Part shown: in pieces, positions 55,201-64,000 of the stretch
Layout: every line of letters begins with the position of its first letter
How positions within the stretch are numbered: the first letter of the stretch is position 1
Assembly (NCBI RefSeq): GCF_000315625.1
Contig: NW_005434658.1
Span: forward strand, 939,652-1,003,651
Length of the DNA stretch: 64,000 bases
Direction: 5' to 3'
Source: Guillardia theta CCMP2712
Lineage: Eukaryota; Cryptophyceae; Pyrenomonadales; Geminigeraceae
The notes under the pieces: model-generated
The model's database searches: none
Seen by the model: the letters and a program-made list of their open reading frames with translations, nothing else
What the model was told of the DNA's origin: nothing
Translations under genes and position numbers: made by a program

Positions 55201-56445
55201 ACCAAGAATCTACGATGAGATTTTTTGCTAGGCGTAAGAAACCTTCAGAAGCAAATCGAAAAGTTGCTCCGTAAAATATCGTACAAAATCGCCACGAAGG
55301 AGTGCGATAAGGTTTTTGTTACTCGTAGTCACTTTTCTTGAAGTCATGATTCGAATGCAGGTGGAGGTCACATGTGAGAATTTGGAGTCGTTCATAGGCG
55401 CACCACTCTTCCCCAAAGACAAGATCTTTGAAACAACTCCAGAGGTTCGTTTGGAATTGAGATATTTCCTTTGTTTGCTCATTCGACACTGTCTTGAATA
55501 TTTTCAAAATCGATTTTGTGTTCAAACTGAATTTTCTTCATGCAGGGAGTTGTCATGGGTCTTGCATGGACCTCGCTGGGGGGATCAACTCTGTTCATTG
55601 AATGCCTGCAGGTTTGGAGCAGATTTGCTTGCAGCTGACCGTTTTGTCCTTCTCGTCAGGATGTGATGGCCTGTCTGTTACAGGTATCAACAGCTGAAAA
55701 AGGAAATCTTCAGATGACCGGCAAAATGGGCGAGGTCATGAAAGAAAGTGCAGAAATCTCATACTCAGTCGCAAGAAAGTATGATTCAACGACCGTCTTA
55801 TCTTTTTCGCACTGACATGCACAAGGTTTCTATCAAGAGCTTCCCCTGAAAATAATTTTTTGGAGAAGAACATTGTCCACCTTCACATACCAGAAGGCGC
55901 TGTGCCGAAGGATGGGCCGTCGGTAAGTAATTCTTTACTTTCTTGCTCCGATTCCTCATGCTTAAGATCAGGCTGGCATTACCATGGTAACTGCCTTACT
56001 TTCCTTGGCGATGAACAAGAAGATTGAGAAGGTGAGGTTAATCAGTGACTAAGCGATGCTTTGACGTCTGGACCTCAAGAAACTGGCGATGACGGGGGAG
56101 GTAACGCTGACGGGCAAGTAAGTAGATGATGAGAAGGACAAGCTTGAAATCTGATGAATGCTGTAGAGTCCTCCCTGTTGGAGGCATCAAGGAGAAAGTG
56201 CTTGCTGCACAGGTGAAGTAGAGCAGAGTAGAAAGTCATCCTAACGTCTATGCAGCGTGCAGGAGTGGAACAAGTTATCATTCCCATCGACAACAAACGT
56301 GACTGGGTACATGACAAAGAATTGCTGTGAGCGACGTGACTGTTAATGGTAGGAGGAGCTGGATGAGCAGATCAAAGAGAACATGCATGTCTCCTTCGCT
56401 TCTACATATGACGATGTGTACCAGACAGTCTTCGGCAGTAATTGA
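52225..56445 (+). CDS. LON: Mitochondrial Lon protease (ATP-dependent, AAA+)
   Basis: ATG at 52225 opens an Arg/Ser-rich, acidic-free presequence (residues about 1-75), typical of mitochondrial import. Exon 1 contains the LON substrate-binding domain ([44 protein letters not shown]). At least 15 short exons follow. Walker [18 protein letters not shown] is at about 54,235; [20 protein letters not shown] and Walker [15 protein letters not shown] (about 54,565) follow, then TSNDL and the sensor regions. The protease domain has [13 protein letters not shown] (55,550 region), [12 protein letters not shown] with catalytic Ser codon at 55,920-55,922 beside an intron, and LPVGGIKEK with catalytic Lys near 56,190. 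It ends TGA 56445. All key residues are present, so an active matrix protease is expected. Confidence 0.88.
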
Positions 56446-56479
56446 TAAATCTTATCAAGGGTCATTCCACACCAACCCT

Positions 56480-58114
56480 TCAATCTATAGTCATGAAAAA
56501 GGAAGCACCACCCAACGGATCTTCGCTATCCTCATTCTCGTCGATGAGAATGATAGGTTCGATTTCTGCTCCTGCTTTCCCATCTCTCCTACTTGTGATC
56601 TCGGCGGAAGGGAGGGATGAGTCTTGCTCGTCATCTGAGCTGACTATCTCGATTGTCTCGTTTGTACTGTCTGTCCGGTGTGTCTGGGATACCTCGAATA
56701 GTCGCATTACTTCGCTTCTGATAAGATTCTTGTGCTCCTTCACAATTTTCGACCAATTACTCCCGAAATGTATGCTCACCCCGTCCATGACCATTCTCAA
56801 AGTAAGTTGATCCCTTTTCACTTGAAATGAATTCATGAACTGATGAATCCGCCAACAAAGTTTCCGCTGCAGCTGCTCATGGTCGTCAGGTGATAGAATC
56901 TCCTGCTGATCAAGAGTTCCGCATCGTTGACTCTCAACAACAACACATGCTGATTCATTTACCCGTCTCTCGCTTTGATCGCTCTTACATGCCGCGGCTT
57001 GTGGGTAACTTCTAGTTGTAGTCTTCCTTTTGCCTGTGACAGCTCCTGGCTTGCTTGTTGGTGGCATTTTTCTTTCCGATACTTTTCGTTTCTTTTTCTC
57101 TTTTTCCTCGTTTTCTGATTTAGTATCAGGAGCACTTGACCCGTTAGAATGTGAGGCTTGGAGTAGATCGATCTTGCAGCTATCAGAATTAACATCATTC
57201 TTTGCTGTGGATTCACTTCGATGGAATTTGTTTGGTATCAAATTTTTGGCGTGCAAATTCGAGTTCATGATTTTGAGCTTTTCGAGATTCTTCATCTTGG
57301 CAATTGATATGAGCTTCGCAAACTTTTCTCTAGAAGCTTGTTGAGATGAAGGGATAGAGTTTTCGGGCCTCTTGTGCATCTGACAAGACAAAGATCTCTG
57401 TGTGTTGCTATCTGATAGTGGTTCTGCTCGTGTCTCAGTTTCTCTCCCTTTCCCGGGCTGTAGTAACGACTTTTCTCCAACCATCTGACTGTGATGTTTA
57501 TCAGCAACTGAAGTATGCTGTGAAGTGTTATCTCTTTGCAGCTCCGTTGGTTGACAACTCATATCATGACCATTGTTCAATGCTTGTTCGTCAGAAAACG
57601 CCTCGAAGCAAGCAATGCCCATGTAAGACCAGAGCTTACGACCTTGACTTTCATGCATCTTCAAGTGATTGAACGCATCATCATGACAGGAGCAAAGGAT
57701 TTTCAGTCTGCTCCATTCTTGCAAAAGAGCTTTTGGCAGCAACGGAGGAGTCGAAGTCACCGAGATGGTTCGATGCCTTCCCTGAGCCTTTCCTGCTCGA
57801 ACCTCCTCTGCTGTCCTCAATGTCATCCTTGACGTCAACGGCTCCCAAGCTTCTTCGTCTTCCTTCCCGCCAAAAATCTGCACAAGTTGGGATCCTGCAT
57901 TGACTAACTTGATCATACCGATCTTGCTCCTGTTGCTCAGCTTCAGAAACAGCTCCCCTTGCATCCCTGAAAAGCGCCATGTTCTATAGCCCTCTTCTCG
58001 AAGCACTTCACCTCCTCCATAACCATATACTTCTGAGCTTGCCGTCAGAAAACTCAACTTCAACCTGTCGAGCGTCGGGAGAAGGTGAGTTGAGGATTGG
58101 TAATTCAACATCAC
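56480..58114 (-). CDS. XRCC1 N-domain-like protein with DEK-C-like helix bundle and SUMO-interacting motifs
   Basis: A 544-residue ORF. Residues about 25-165 fit the XRCC1 N-terminal beta-sandwich: ASSEVYGYGGGEVL (SSEDxxxxAxNLL-type), TWRFSGMQGELFLKL, IGMIKLVNAGSQLVQIFGG (IDIGNxGSxFVEVLVG-type) and EWSRLKILCSCHD ending MGIACFEAF. A long Ser/Lys-rich linker with a KKKRKVSERK nuclear-localisation stretch follows. Residues about 415-470 form a small helical domain (FQVKRDQLTLRMVMDGVSIHF, SEVMRLFEV) reminiscent of DEK-C. The tail has two SUMO-interacting motifs, EIVSSDDEQD and PIILIDENEDSED. No BRCT domain is visible. The true start is uncertain: an acceptor-like CTCGACAG lies just inside, so the first 20 residues may be replaced by upstream exons. 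Convergent with Lon, 34 bp between stops. Confidence 0.55.
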   Translation of the reverse strand: MMLNYQSSTHLLPTLDRLKLSFLTASSEVYGYGGGEVLREEGYRTWRFSGMQGELFLKLSNRSKIGMIKLVNAGSQLVQIFGGKEDEEAWEPLTSRMTLRTAEEVRAGKAQGRHRTISVTSTPPLLPKALLQEWSRLKILCSCHDDAFNHLKMHESQGRKLWSYMGIACFEAFSDEQALNNGHDMSCQPTELQRDNTSQHTSVADKHHSQMVGEKSLLQPGKGRETETRAEPLSDSNTQRSLSCQMHKRPENSIPSSQQASREKFAKLISIAKMKNLEKLKIMNSNLHAKNLIPNKFHRSESTAKNDVNSDSCKIDLLQASHSNGSSAPDTKSENEEKEKKKRKVSERKMPPTSKPGAVTGKRKTTTRSYPQAAACKSDQSERRVNESACVVVESQRCGTLDQQEILSPDDHEQLQRKLCWRIHQFMNSFQVKRDQLTLRMVMDGVSIHFGSNWSKIVKEHKNLIRSEVMRLFEVSQTHRTDSTNETIEIVSSDDEQDSSLPSAEITSRRDGKAGAEIEPIILIDENEDSEDPLGGASFFMTID

Positions 58115-58439
58115 AATCCAAACAGAAAAATCGTTCGTTCAAGATCTGTGAAAAACAAACGATGAGATGGAAGTAACACAAAGCATTTTCCTCATTCTTG
58201 TTTTGGTGGATCCTAGTCCAAACTGTCTCTGCGACGATTCATAATCCTAACCGTCGCTTCGCTATCATTTCTCAATTCATTCAAGCTATCCAGATTTCCT
58301 CGTTCTGAATTTCTCCTCCTTGCCTCCAATACAAGCTCTTGTCACTCTTGTCGTGCCATTTATCGTTTCCTCCTTCGCTTCTACCTACTTGCTGCTCTCC
58401 TCCCCCACTGCTTTCTTCCCCATCATCCCCTCAAATCCA
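58115..58439. other. Intergenic with C-rich tract
   Basis: AT-rich near 58,115-58,310 (promoter of the XRCC1-like gene), then a pyrimidine/C-rich tract (CTCCTCCCCCACTGC, CATCATCCCCTC) immediately left of island 6. No gene seen. Confidence 0.45.
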
Positions 58440-58960
58440 GTGGCATGGCAAGCATGTCGCCGAGTGGCGGGAGTTTCCGAAGAACCGTTACTCCCTCCGT
58501 TATCGTCCGCTCGCCCTGGCACCGGGCCGGGCGGTGGCAACTTGAACGGTCACTGCGGTGAGTCATGCCGTTGTGCCGATGGCATCATGGCATCGATCAT
58601 GGGTACCGGCGTACGTACAGAAGCGCGGCCCGCCCGGAGTCTACCGGCCCCGGCCGGGCGCCGTGTGGTGCCACTACTCACTACTGCCACTCCCCGGGCT
58701 GGAGCGGGGCCCGGAGGTGCTCTGTGGGGGTCTGGATAGAATTGAGTACGTTCACTGCCCGTTATTCAGTGTCGGATCAATGAACTTTGATTCTTAGAGA
58801 CTCCGAGCCAGCGTCGCTCTGAGCTTTGGAATCGTGACAGCCTGACGCTCGACAAGCTTCGGGTAGTTCACCTCCGATTGTGAACCTTTCCGAAGCTCCG
58901 ACGGCAGTGTCGGCGGCGCCGCAGTGCGGAACTTCGGAACGAGGCATCGGAAAATTTAAC
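58440..58960. repeat. GC-rich cryptic-repeat island 6
   Basis: GC-rich with GGCACCGGGCCGGGCGG, CCGGCGTACGTACAG, CGGCCCCGGCCGGGCGCCG and CTCCGACGGCAGTGTCGG words. The following 310 bp to 59,272 hold no recognised gene. Confidence 0.55.
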
Positions 58961-59272
58961 TCACTGTGAGCGAAGGCTCAGCAAACAGCACGATCCTATT
59001 GAGTTTCCCGATCGGACGGCACTGCGGCAGCCTCATTCTGTCCCCGGGACGATGACCGTTACATTTTGCGTTGCAGTCTGCGAAATTGATCACCCGCCCG
59101 AACCTTGTAATTCTTGAGCACTTTGACGACAAATCCCTGACTCCAAACGAACGGCAGGCAAAATACGCCGACTCGAACAAAGCAGAGCATAAAAAACGGC
59201 CATCGCCCCAGAAGCTCAGCTCTGCCATCGAAATATGATGAGGCACTCCGCCAAGGGGAACAGAGTTGAATT

Positions 59273-60763
59273 TCAACTGTTTTTGACTTTAAACCCATTG
59301 TTTCTGTATGTGCGTGTGTAGAACTGTCCAAAATCAAAAGTGAATCATCTTTTCAAACAGGATCTTACAAAGGCACCTGACAGAACAAGACCAGGAATGA
59401 GACATTCACCATAGCGACAAATATCACGGGAAATATCTCTGCTTTGCAACCCTTTGAAAGTGTTAAAGCGCCTCCTCTGTTTTTCAAATCTACCTTGCGA
59501 AATCGGAGGGAATAAGAAACCCCATCTTCAACAACTGAAAAAAAAATCAGATAGAGCTATGTTTCAATCAATCTCAAGACCTGCGATATCTTGAAAATAA
59601 AAATAATAGAATGACAGCGTAAAAAATCCTCCAGAGCAAAATTGAATAATTTGAAAGACAGTGAGATATTTCTACGTGAAGCATTATTCGTGATTGAATA
59701 ACACGAAGTTTACCTTCCACCACACCGTTTTCCCTAGCGTAGCCATCATGTAGTAGAAATACATCACCACATGCACAGCGCTGTTGAATAAGCATCCAGT
59801 TCTTAAAGAATGCCTTGTCAGAGCAAGACAAACATATGAACGATCGAATCACATTATAGGCATGTACCATCCCTGGAACCCCAACCAGGCGGAAAACGGC
59901 ACAATTGCATGATGATAGCAATGAAGAAAATCCAAAGGTTTCTTTTCAAACGTCAGCGGCAGCAGAGTGTTTTTTTTCATCACCTTTTTCAGCACGAGAA
60001 ATATTGTGTCCAACAGCTCATAGTATTTGCTAAGATAAAAGAGGTAGCTCCTGCAATCATAACTCAGTGTTGCAGTCGTATAATTAGAAGAAGGGCAACC
60101 AGAAAAACAGTCGTCCATTGGGCGGCCCTTCCGCTTGCCAACAGAAAACCTCGAACATGCTTGTTTTCTTGACATCCTCTTGTTAAGCGAGCCTGTTGCA
60201 CAAGGGGACTTACCTGCCAGTGTAGAAATGTTTCATAGCCCTGGCCAATCAAGATGGCGAGCGAGAATAACGAAAGCGCTCCATTATGGAGAGCATAAGG
60301 CCATTTTAGCTTCATAGGCTTTTTGTCCCTCATGATGTACTATGACCAGGTGATCAGCTTGTCTTGAGGCAACAATCATGAAGTTTACCTGCACTGCAAA
60401 CAACAAAATGACATAGCTTATTCCAGATACTACGGGATACTTCCAGTTACTGAGCAACGCACTGCAGTTGAGAATTAGAGTGGGAAGAAAAGAAATTGGT
60501 GAAGGCTAACTCTTGTAACAATGCTCGTGATTACGTGATAAGATATGATTGGAGTAGATGAACAAGAACCATGTCATCAACTCCCGAAAGGAAGTGTGCC
60601 CCTTTCGCTATCGAAACAGGGAGTGTAGCATGAGAAAAGTAGCGAGTGTAAGAATCAGCAATCACAATAGACGAAAATTGGTATGACGACGGCATAATTG
60701 CTGGGAATGTACATCCGGTACCAAGATCAAGGGCGCATTACCGTTCGTCCCAGTGGAAGCCAT
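59273..60763 (-). CDS. ELO: ELO-family very-long-chain fatty acid elongase (3-ketoacyl-CoA synthase)
   Basis: Read in exons from right to left: a first exon near 60,763, then MYIPSNYAVVIPIFVY (about 60,670-60,735), then others. The exon about 60,230-60,340 has MRDKKPMKLKWPYALHNGALSLFSLAILIGQG. The exon about 59,850-60,060 carries the hallmark YLFYLSKYYELLDTIFLVLKK and DFLHCYHHAIVPF (HxxHH box, about 59,915). Then NSAVHVVMYFYYMMATLG (about 59,740), KYLTVFQIIQF (about 59,660), FPVIFVAMVNVSFLVLFCQ and FYTRTYRNNGFKVKN with TGA at 59273. All diagnostic ELO motifs are present, so it should catalyse the condensing step of fatty-acid elongation in the ER membrane. The start exon is uncertain: ATG at 60763 does not join cleanly to the next exon. 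Confidence 0.82.
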
Positions 60764-61329
60764 CGCGAAATGACGAGAGCATGCTGCTGGGATGGGTAGG
60801 GGGATACAGGGGTGGTTGTCATGGGAATTTAAAAACCACCCCACCTGGTTTTTAAGCAACTAGGGGTGGGAGGGGGTGAATATAGGATGAGAGGGGGTGG
60901 GGGTGCAGGAACTGCTAGTTGTGACGGCTTGACTGGATGTAGAGTAAAGGTTTTAGTCAAGAATCCGACTCTCCGGCTCTGCCTCAGCGAATTTTTGAAG
61001 TGCACGTGAAGATGGCTTGTAAATGCTTAAAACTTTCACAGGAGAGGAGTAGGAGGAAATATCTGGACAGAGCATGAGGATGAGGAACAGAACATTGGCC
61101 ATAGCTTCAGATGGACGAACAAGATAGAAATTCAAAGGAGAAGGAGTAGACACTATTTGTTCTTGTGCTTGACGCAGCTTACAACGTTGCAGGAACAAGA
61201 ATGGTACTCCAACTTGATGTGGGAATAAACAAAGAAGACAGCAACAAGCTTCCTGCCATAGACGACTTCTTTGGCTCTTATGGAAAACACGCGAGCAATT
61301 TGGATGTACCATATCATGCCTCCATCATA
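60764..61329. other. Intergenic with G/C-rich palindromic tract
   Basis: Positions 60,790-60,920 show GGGGTGGTTGTC...AATTTAAAAACCACCCC, then GGTTTTTAAGC and AGGGGTGGGAGGGGGTG; GGGGTGG and CCACCCC are inverted around AT-rich centres. An ORF on the minus strand at 61153-61467 has no family support. No clear gene. Confidence 0.4.
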
Positions 61330-62765
61330 GCTCGTTGAGCTTGTTTTAGGTTGAAAGACAGCACAATTCACCTCGCCAAACTGAACGAACCAAGAGAAAG
61401 GCGGTTCTTGAACCTGACGCACAAAAAGACAAAAGAACCAAAACAAAAACCGCCGCCAAGGCGTCATCTAAACTAGACAAAAAGATCGAAGCAAAGGAGA
61501 GTCAGGAAGATGAAGAAGAAGAGGAACAGGAGACAGGAGTCGACGCTGACTCAAGGGAGTCAGACGGCAATGAGGAAGAAGCGTTGGAGCGGACGCTGTT
61601 TGTGGGAGGAGTGCCTCTTGCATCTACGAGGAAATCGATCAAGAAGTTTTTCCAAGAATTCGGGTTCATCGAGTCAGTAAGAATGAGGAGTATTCCCATC
61701 AGTAATCCGGTGAACTTGAGAACGAAGCTAGTCCGATGCTCACTTTCGTGGTTAGAAATTGCCGAAAAAGACTTCTATTGCCTTGGGCATGGTCAATTCA
61801 GAAAGAGAAACCTGCAACGCGTATGTTCGCTTTAAGGTATTTCAAAAAGCAGCTGCAATAAGAATGACTGATTGTACCTCAGGAAAAGGGGTCTGTCGCG
61901 AAAGCGCTATCGAAGAATGGGTCTCTCATGGAGGGTCACAGGATCAAGGTATGTCATTCAACTTGAGTGTTGGGTTCACAAGGCCTTCAGGTTGACCATG
62001 CCAACATCTCAAAGAACTACAACGTTCGCTTGAGTGTTTTTGTCGGCAACTTGCCGTTCAACGCAGGCAAGCGATTCCACAAACATGTATTCAATCTAAA
62101 GTTTGCACAGAGGAAGAATCTTTACAAAAATTCTTCTCAAATTGCGGGGAAGTGACAAACGTACGAATCATAAGAGACAAGAAGACTTCGCTTGGTGCGA
62201 GCCATTCTCATAATGGATTCTTTCCTGAATCAAATGCTGGGAAGGGAAGGGCTTCGGATACGTCACCTTCACAAACGCAGAGGAAGTGCAGCTGGCATTG
62301 AAAAAGCATGAAGCAAAGTCAGTCTTCACGAAGGCAATTAGATTCTGATCTGCTCTGTCACGTAGATTTGAGGGACGAGCTCTGCGAGTGGTGAGGGCTG
62401 CCAAGCGACCAGCACAGACAGAAACTTCGAAAGGTTCCTCATGCAATATGAAATCTTCAAACGTTGACTCATGGATGTGCAGAGGACTCAGGAAAGTTTT
62501 CCGGAGCTAAGAGACGATTGCTTGAGAAAGGGAAGCAATTGGACGAGATTGACAAGGGGAAATCGAGCAAGAAAGCTAGAACAGTTCCACAGTAACAAAC
62601 TCGCACAACTATAAGACTTTTGTCTCATGATTGTTTCACAGGTTCAAAGCCCCGAAGCCCAAGGGAGGGATCGTCAAGGGTGGGAAGAAACGGATGAGGG
62701 CTAAGAAAGCTCAACAAGCTGCACAAAAAGCAGCTAAAAAGATGACCAAGAAACGAAAGACTTAG
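61330..62765 (+). CDS. RBM34: RBM34/Nop12-type nucleolar RNA-binding protein (two RRMs)
   Basis: The frame is open from about 61,390 through a Lys/Glu-rich acidic stretch (KTKTAAKASSKLDKK, ESQEDEEEEEQE) into RRM1: ERTLFVGGVPLASTRKSIKKF (RNP2 LFVGGVP; about 61,586) and CNAYVRF (RNP1-like). RRM2 begins LSVFVGNLPFNA (about 62,034), continues EEESLQKFFSNCGEV and VRIIRDKKTSLGKGFGYVTF (RNP1), then ALRVVRAAKRP. The tail is Lys/Gly-rich (KGGKKRMRAKKAQQAAQKAAKK) and ends TAG at 62765. The layout equals RBM34/Nop12, which acts in pre-60S ribosome assembly in the nucleolus. One intron (62067-62110) seems to use a GC donor. The 5' start was not found; upstream exons are likely. Confidence 0.75.
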
Positions 62766-63260
62766 ATGCAATTCCTGTGGCTTAATCTCAACCTTTACAA
62801 TGTACTTTCCTCAAAACAAAGTTGTTTCCAAGCGAGTTTTAGACAGCTGAAAGAGAAAAGGACAAAACTTTGCAGGAAGGTGTCAGGAAGAATCTGAATG
62901 CACATGGTTGATATGGGAGGACCGGGCCCCTTCCCGACGCATGCACATCCGCGGCGCGTAGGGAGAGCGCAAGGGGACCGCAGGAAGCTGCGAGCAAGTG
63001 CTTGGTATAGTTCAAACAACTTTCTAAAGAGGAGGTCGAAGCTGTTGTATTTTCTTTATTGACTGAAAAAGAAAGGCAAACCGGAGCAAACAAAGGAGGG
63101 GGAGGGTCAAGCCGACAAACCCTACTAAGAAACGATGAAGGCAGCGAAAACCACTCCTCCAACCACGCAAGCGACGGCAGATCAGGACAAAGAGCAGTAG
63201 CGCAAAGCTCATGCGAGGAGGACGGCAAGACCCATGCGAGAGCGATACTTGAGGATTTAG
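62766..63260. other. Intergenic, no gene seen
   Basis: Short ORFs only, in a moderately AT/GA-rich stretch. The reading frames have no conserved stretch and no consistent splice pattern. Confidence 0.4.
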
Positions 63261-63288
63261 GGGGGGGTATAGGGTTTAGGGTTTAGCA
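63261..63288 (+). repeat. Short telomere-type repeat
   Basis: GGGTATAGGGTTTAGGGTTTAG at 63,265-63,286: two perfect TTTAGGG units and one degenerate unit, G-rich strand running to the right. Confidence 0.8.
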
Positions 63289-63835
63289 CTGAGTAAATTC
63301 GCAGAGATGCATGTGCTGGCCTGCTCGCTGAAGGTGGACAAGAAGGACCGAGTGGAGATGAGGGAAGATGATGAAGAAGAGGAAGACATGGAAGAAGAGC
63401 AAGGCGAGGGCGAGGAAGGAGACGGGGCGAGCCCGTACCGAGCTTGAGCTGCGCTGAGCATGAAGCAAGACAACACGGCGAAGTCGAAGAGCAACCGACG
63501 AGCCAGCAAGGTAAGCAAAGTAAGGAGAAAAGGTAGGACTCCGGGAGGCAACCGAAGGCCAAGGTGAGGAGAGGCAACTCTTCTGACTGAGGCTGAGGAA
63601 GCTGAACAGAGGAAGAGTAGTTCAAGCGGCCGAAGGCCGAGGGGAGGAGAGGCAACTCTCCCGACCGAGGCTGACTGAGGAAGCCAAGAGAAGATTGCAG
63701 AAGCTAGTAGAAAGAAGGAAGAGACCTCAGAAGCAGGGTTAGCATTGTAGGCCGTGTACTCCCAGTGCTCGCGCGCCTCTTTAGACCAGGATCAAATTGA
63801 GAAAGCCCACAAATGAGGCCAAGCAAGGACTTAGA

Positions 63836-63956
63836 GTTCAGGGTTTAGTGTTTAGTGTTTAGTGTTTAGTGTTTAGTGTTGAGTGTTTAGTGTTGAGTGT
63901 TTAGTGTTTTTTAGGGTTTAGGGTTTAGTGTTTTTTAGGGTTTAGGGTTTAGAGGG
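63836..63956 (+). repeat. Degenerate telomere-type (TTTAGGG/TTTAGTG) array
   Basis: AGGGTTTAGTGTTTAGTG units (at least eight TTTAGTG and TTGAGTG variants), then two blocks of TTTTTTAGGGTTTAGGGTTTAG. TTTAGGG is the plant/algal telomere unit. The G-rich strand runs 5' to 3' rightward, as at a right chromosome end. Confidence 0.85.
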
Positions 63957-64000
63957 TCCTTATTTCCTGGCAGGTTCCTTATTTCCTGGCAGGTTCCTTA
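63957..64000. repeat. 19-bp tandem repeat at the window end
   Basis: TTCCTTATTTCCTGGCAGG units, two and a partial third, directly following the telomere-type array; continuation beyond the window is likely. Confidence 0.85.

Noticed and set aside
61153-61467. Minus-strand 104-codon ORF with a hydrophobic start
   Set aside because: It overlaps the 5' coding region of the RBM34-type gene, is Cys/Phe/Val-rich from antisense of Lys-rich codons, and matches nothing I know.

Overview
The window is nuclear DNA of a protist alga. Genes are split by many short introns (about 45-120 bp, GT-AG, one likely GC-AG), codon third positions are GC-rich, and intergenic DNA is full of simple repeats. Delta-tubulin and an LRRC9-like protein point to a flagellate with triplet basal bodies. 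One protein has a signal peptide followed by a Phe at the predicted cleavage point, as in secondary red plastids. TTTAGGG-type repeats occur at the right end. A cryptophyte, possibly Guillardia theta, is my best guess; this is inference from style and gene content.

Positions 1 to about 10.4 kb are a different world: AT-rich, intronless and densely coding. They hold the 3' end of one gene, a Pro/Gln-rich protein, and a giant adhesin of roughly 2,850 residues with coiled-coil/heptad-like stretches, two tandem-repeat stalks, PA14-like and LamG-like modules, fibre-type modules and a self-standing C-terminal domain. I read this as the right part of an endogenous dsDNA virus of the polinton-like/virophage/algal-virus kind. 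The fibre frame is broken once at a (TG)3 tract. To its right lie two exact 83-bp direct repeats, inverted repeats built on GGAGGGTTT, a heptamer array and an AT-rich junction. That junction abuts the 5'-truncated remainder of a HAD-family gene.

From 10.7 to 30 kb, host genes are: HAD hydrolase (+), endonuclease/exonuclease/phosphatase protein (-), delta-tubulin (+), myeloid-leukemia-factor protein (-), a probable plastid DUF2993 protein (-), a four-TM protein (-), prefoldin subunit 1 (+), and an LRRC9-like LRR protein (-).

From 30 to 47 kb: a short, codon-biased 62-residue protein (+), a secreted Lys-rich protein with an RLRGG motif (-), GINS subunit PSF2 (+), an unknown protein (-), a roughly 20-exon secreted TPR/alpha-beta hydrolase (+), a small LYR-like protein (-), a conserved protein of unknown role with an apparent frame break (+), and a second secreted Lys-rich RLRGG protein (-). 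A 100-base N gap lies at 47.65 kb inside CCGT/CCCT repeats.

From 47.7 to 64 kb: PP2C phosphatase (+), SLC43-like MFS transporter (-), mitochondrial Lon protease (+), an XRCC1-N-domain-like protein (-), an ELO fatty-acid elongase (-), an RBM34/Nop12-type RRM protein (+), and a gene-poor right end with telomere-type repeats. Six intergenic GC-rich, cryptically repetitive islands recur between the genes. Exon coordinates were read by eye from splice signals and frame continuity; those marked approximate have not been checked by transcript data.
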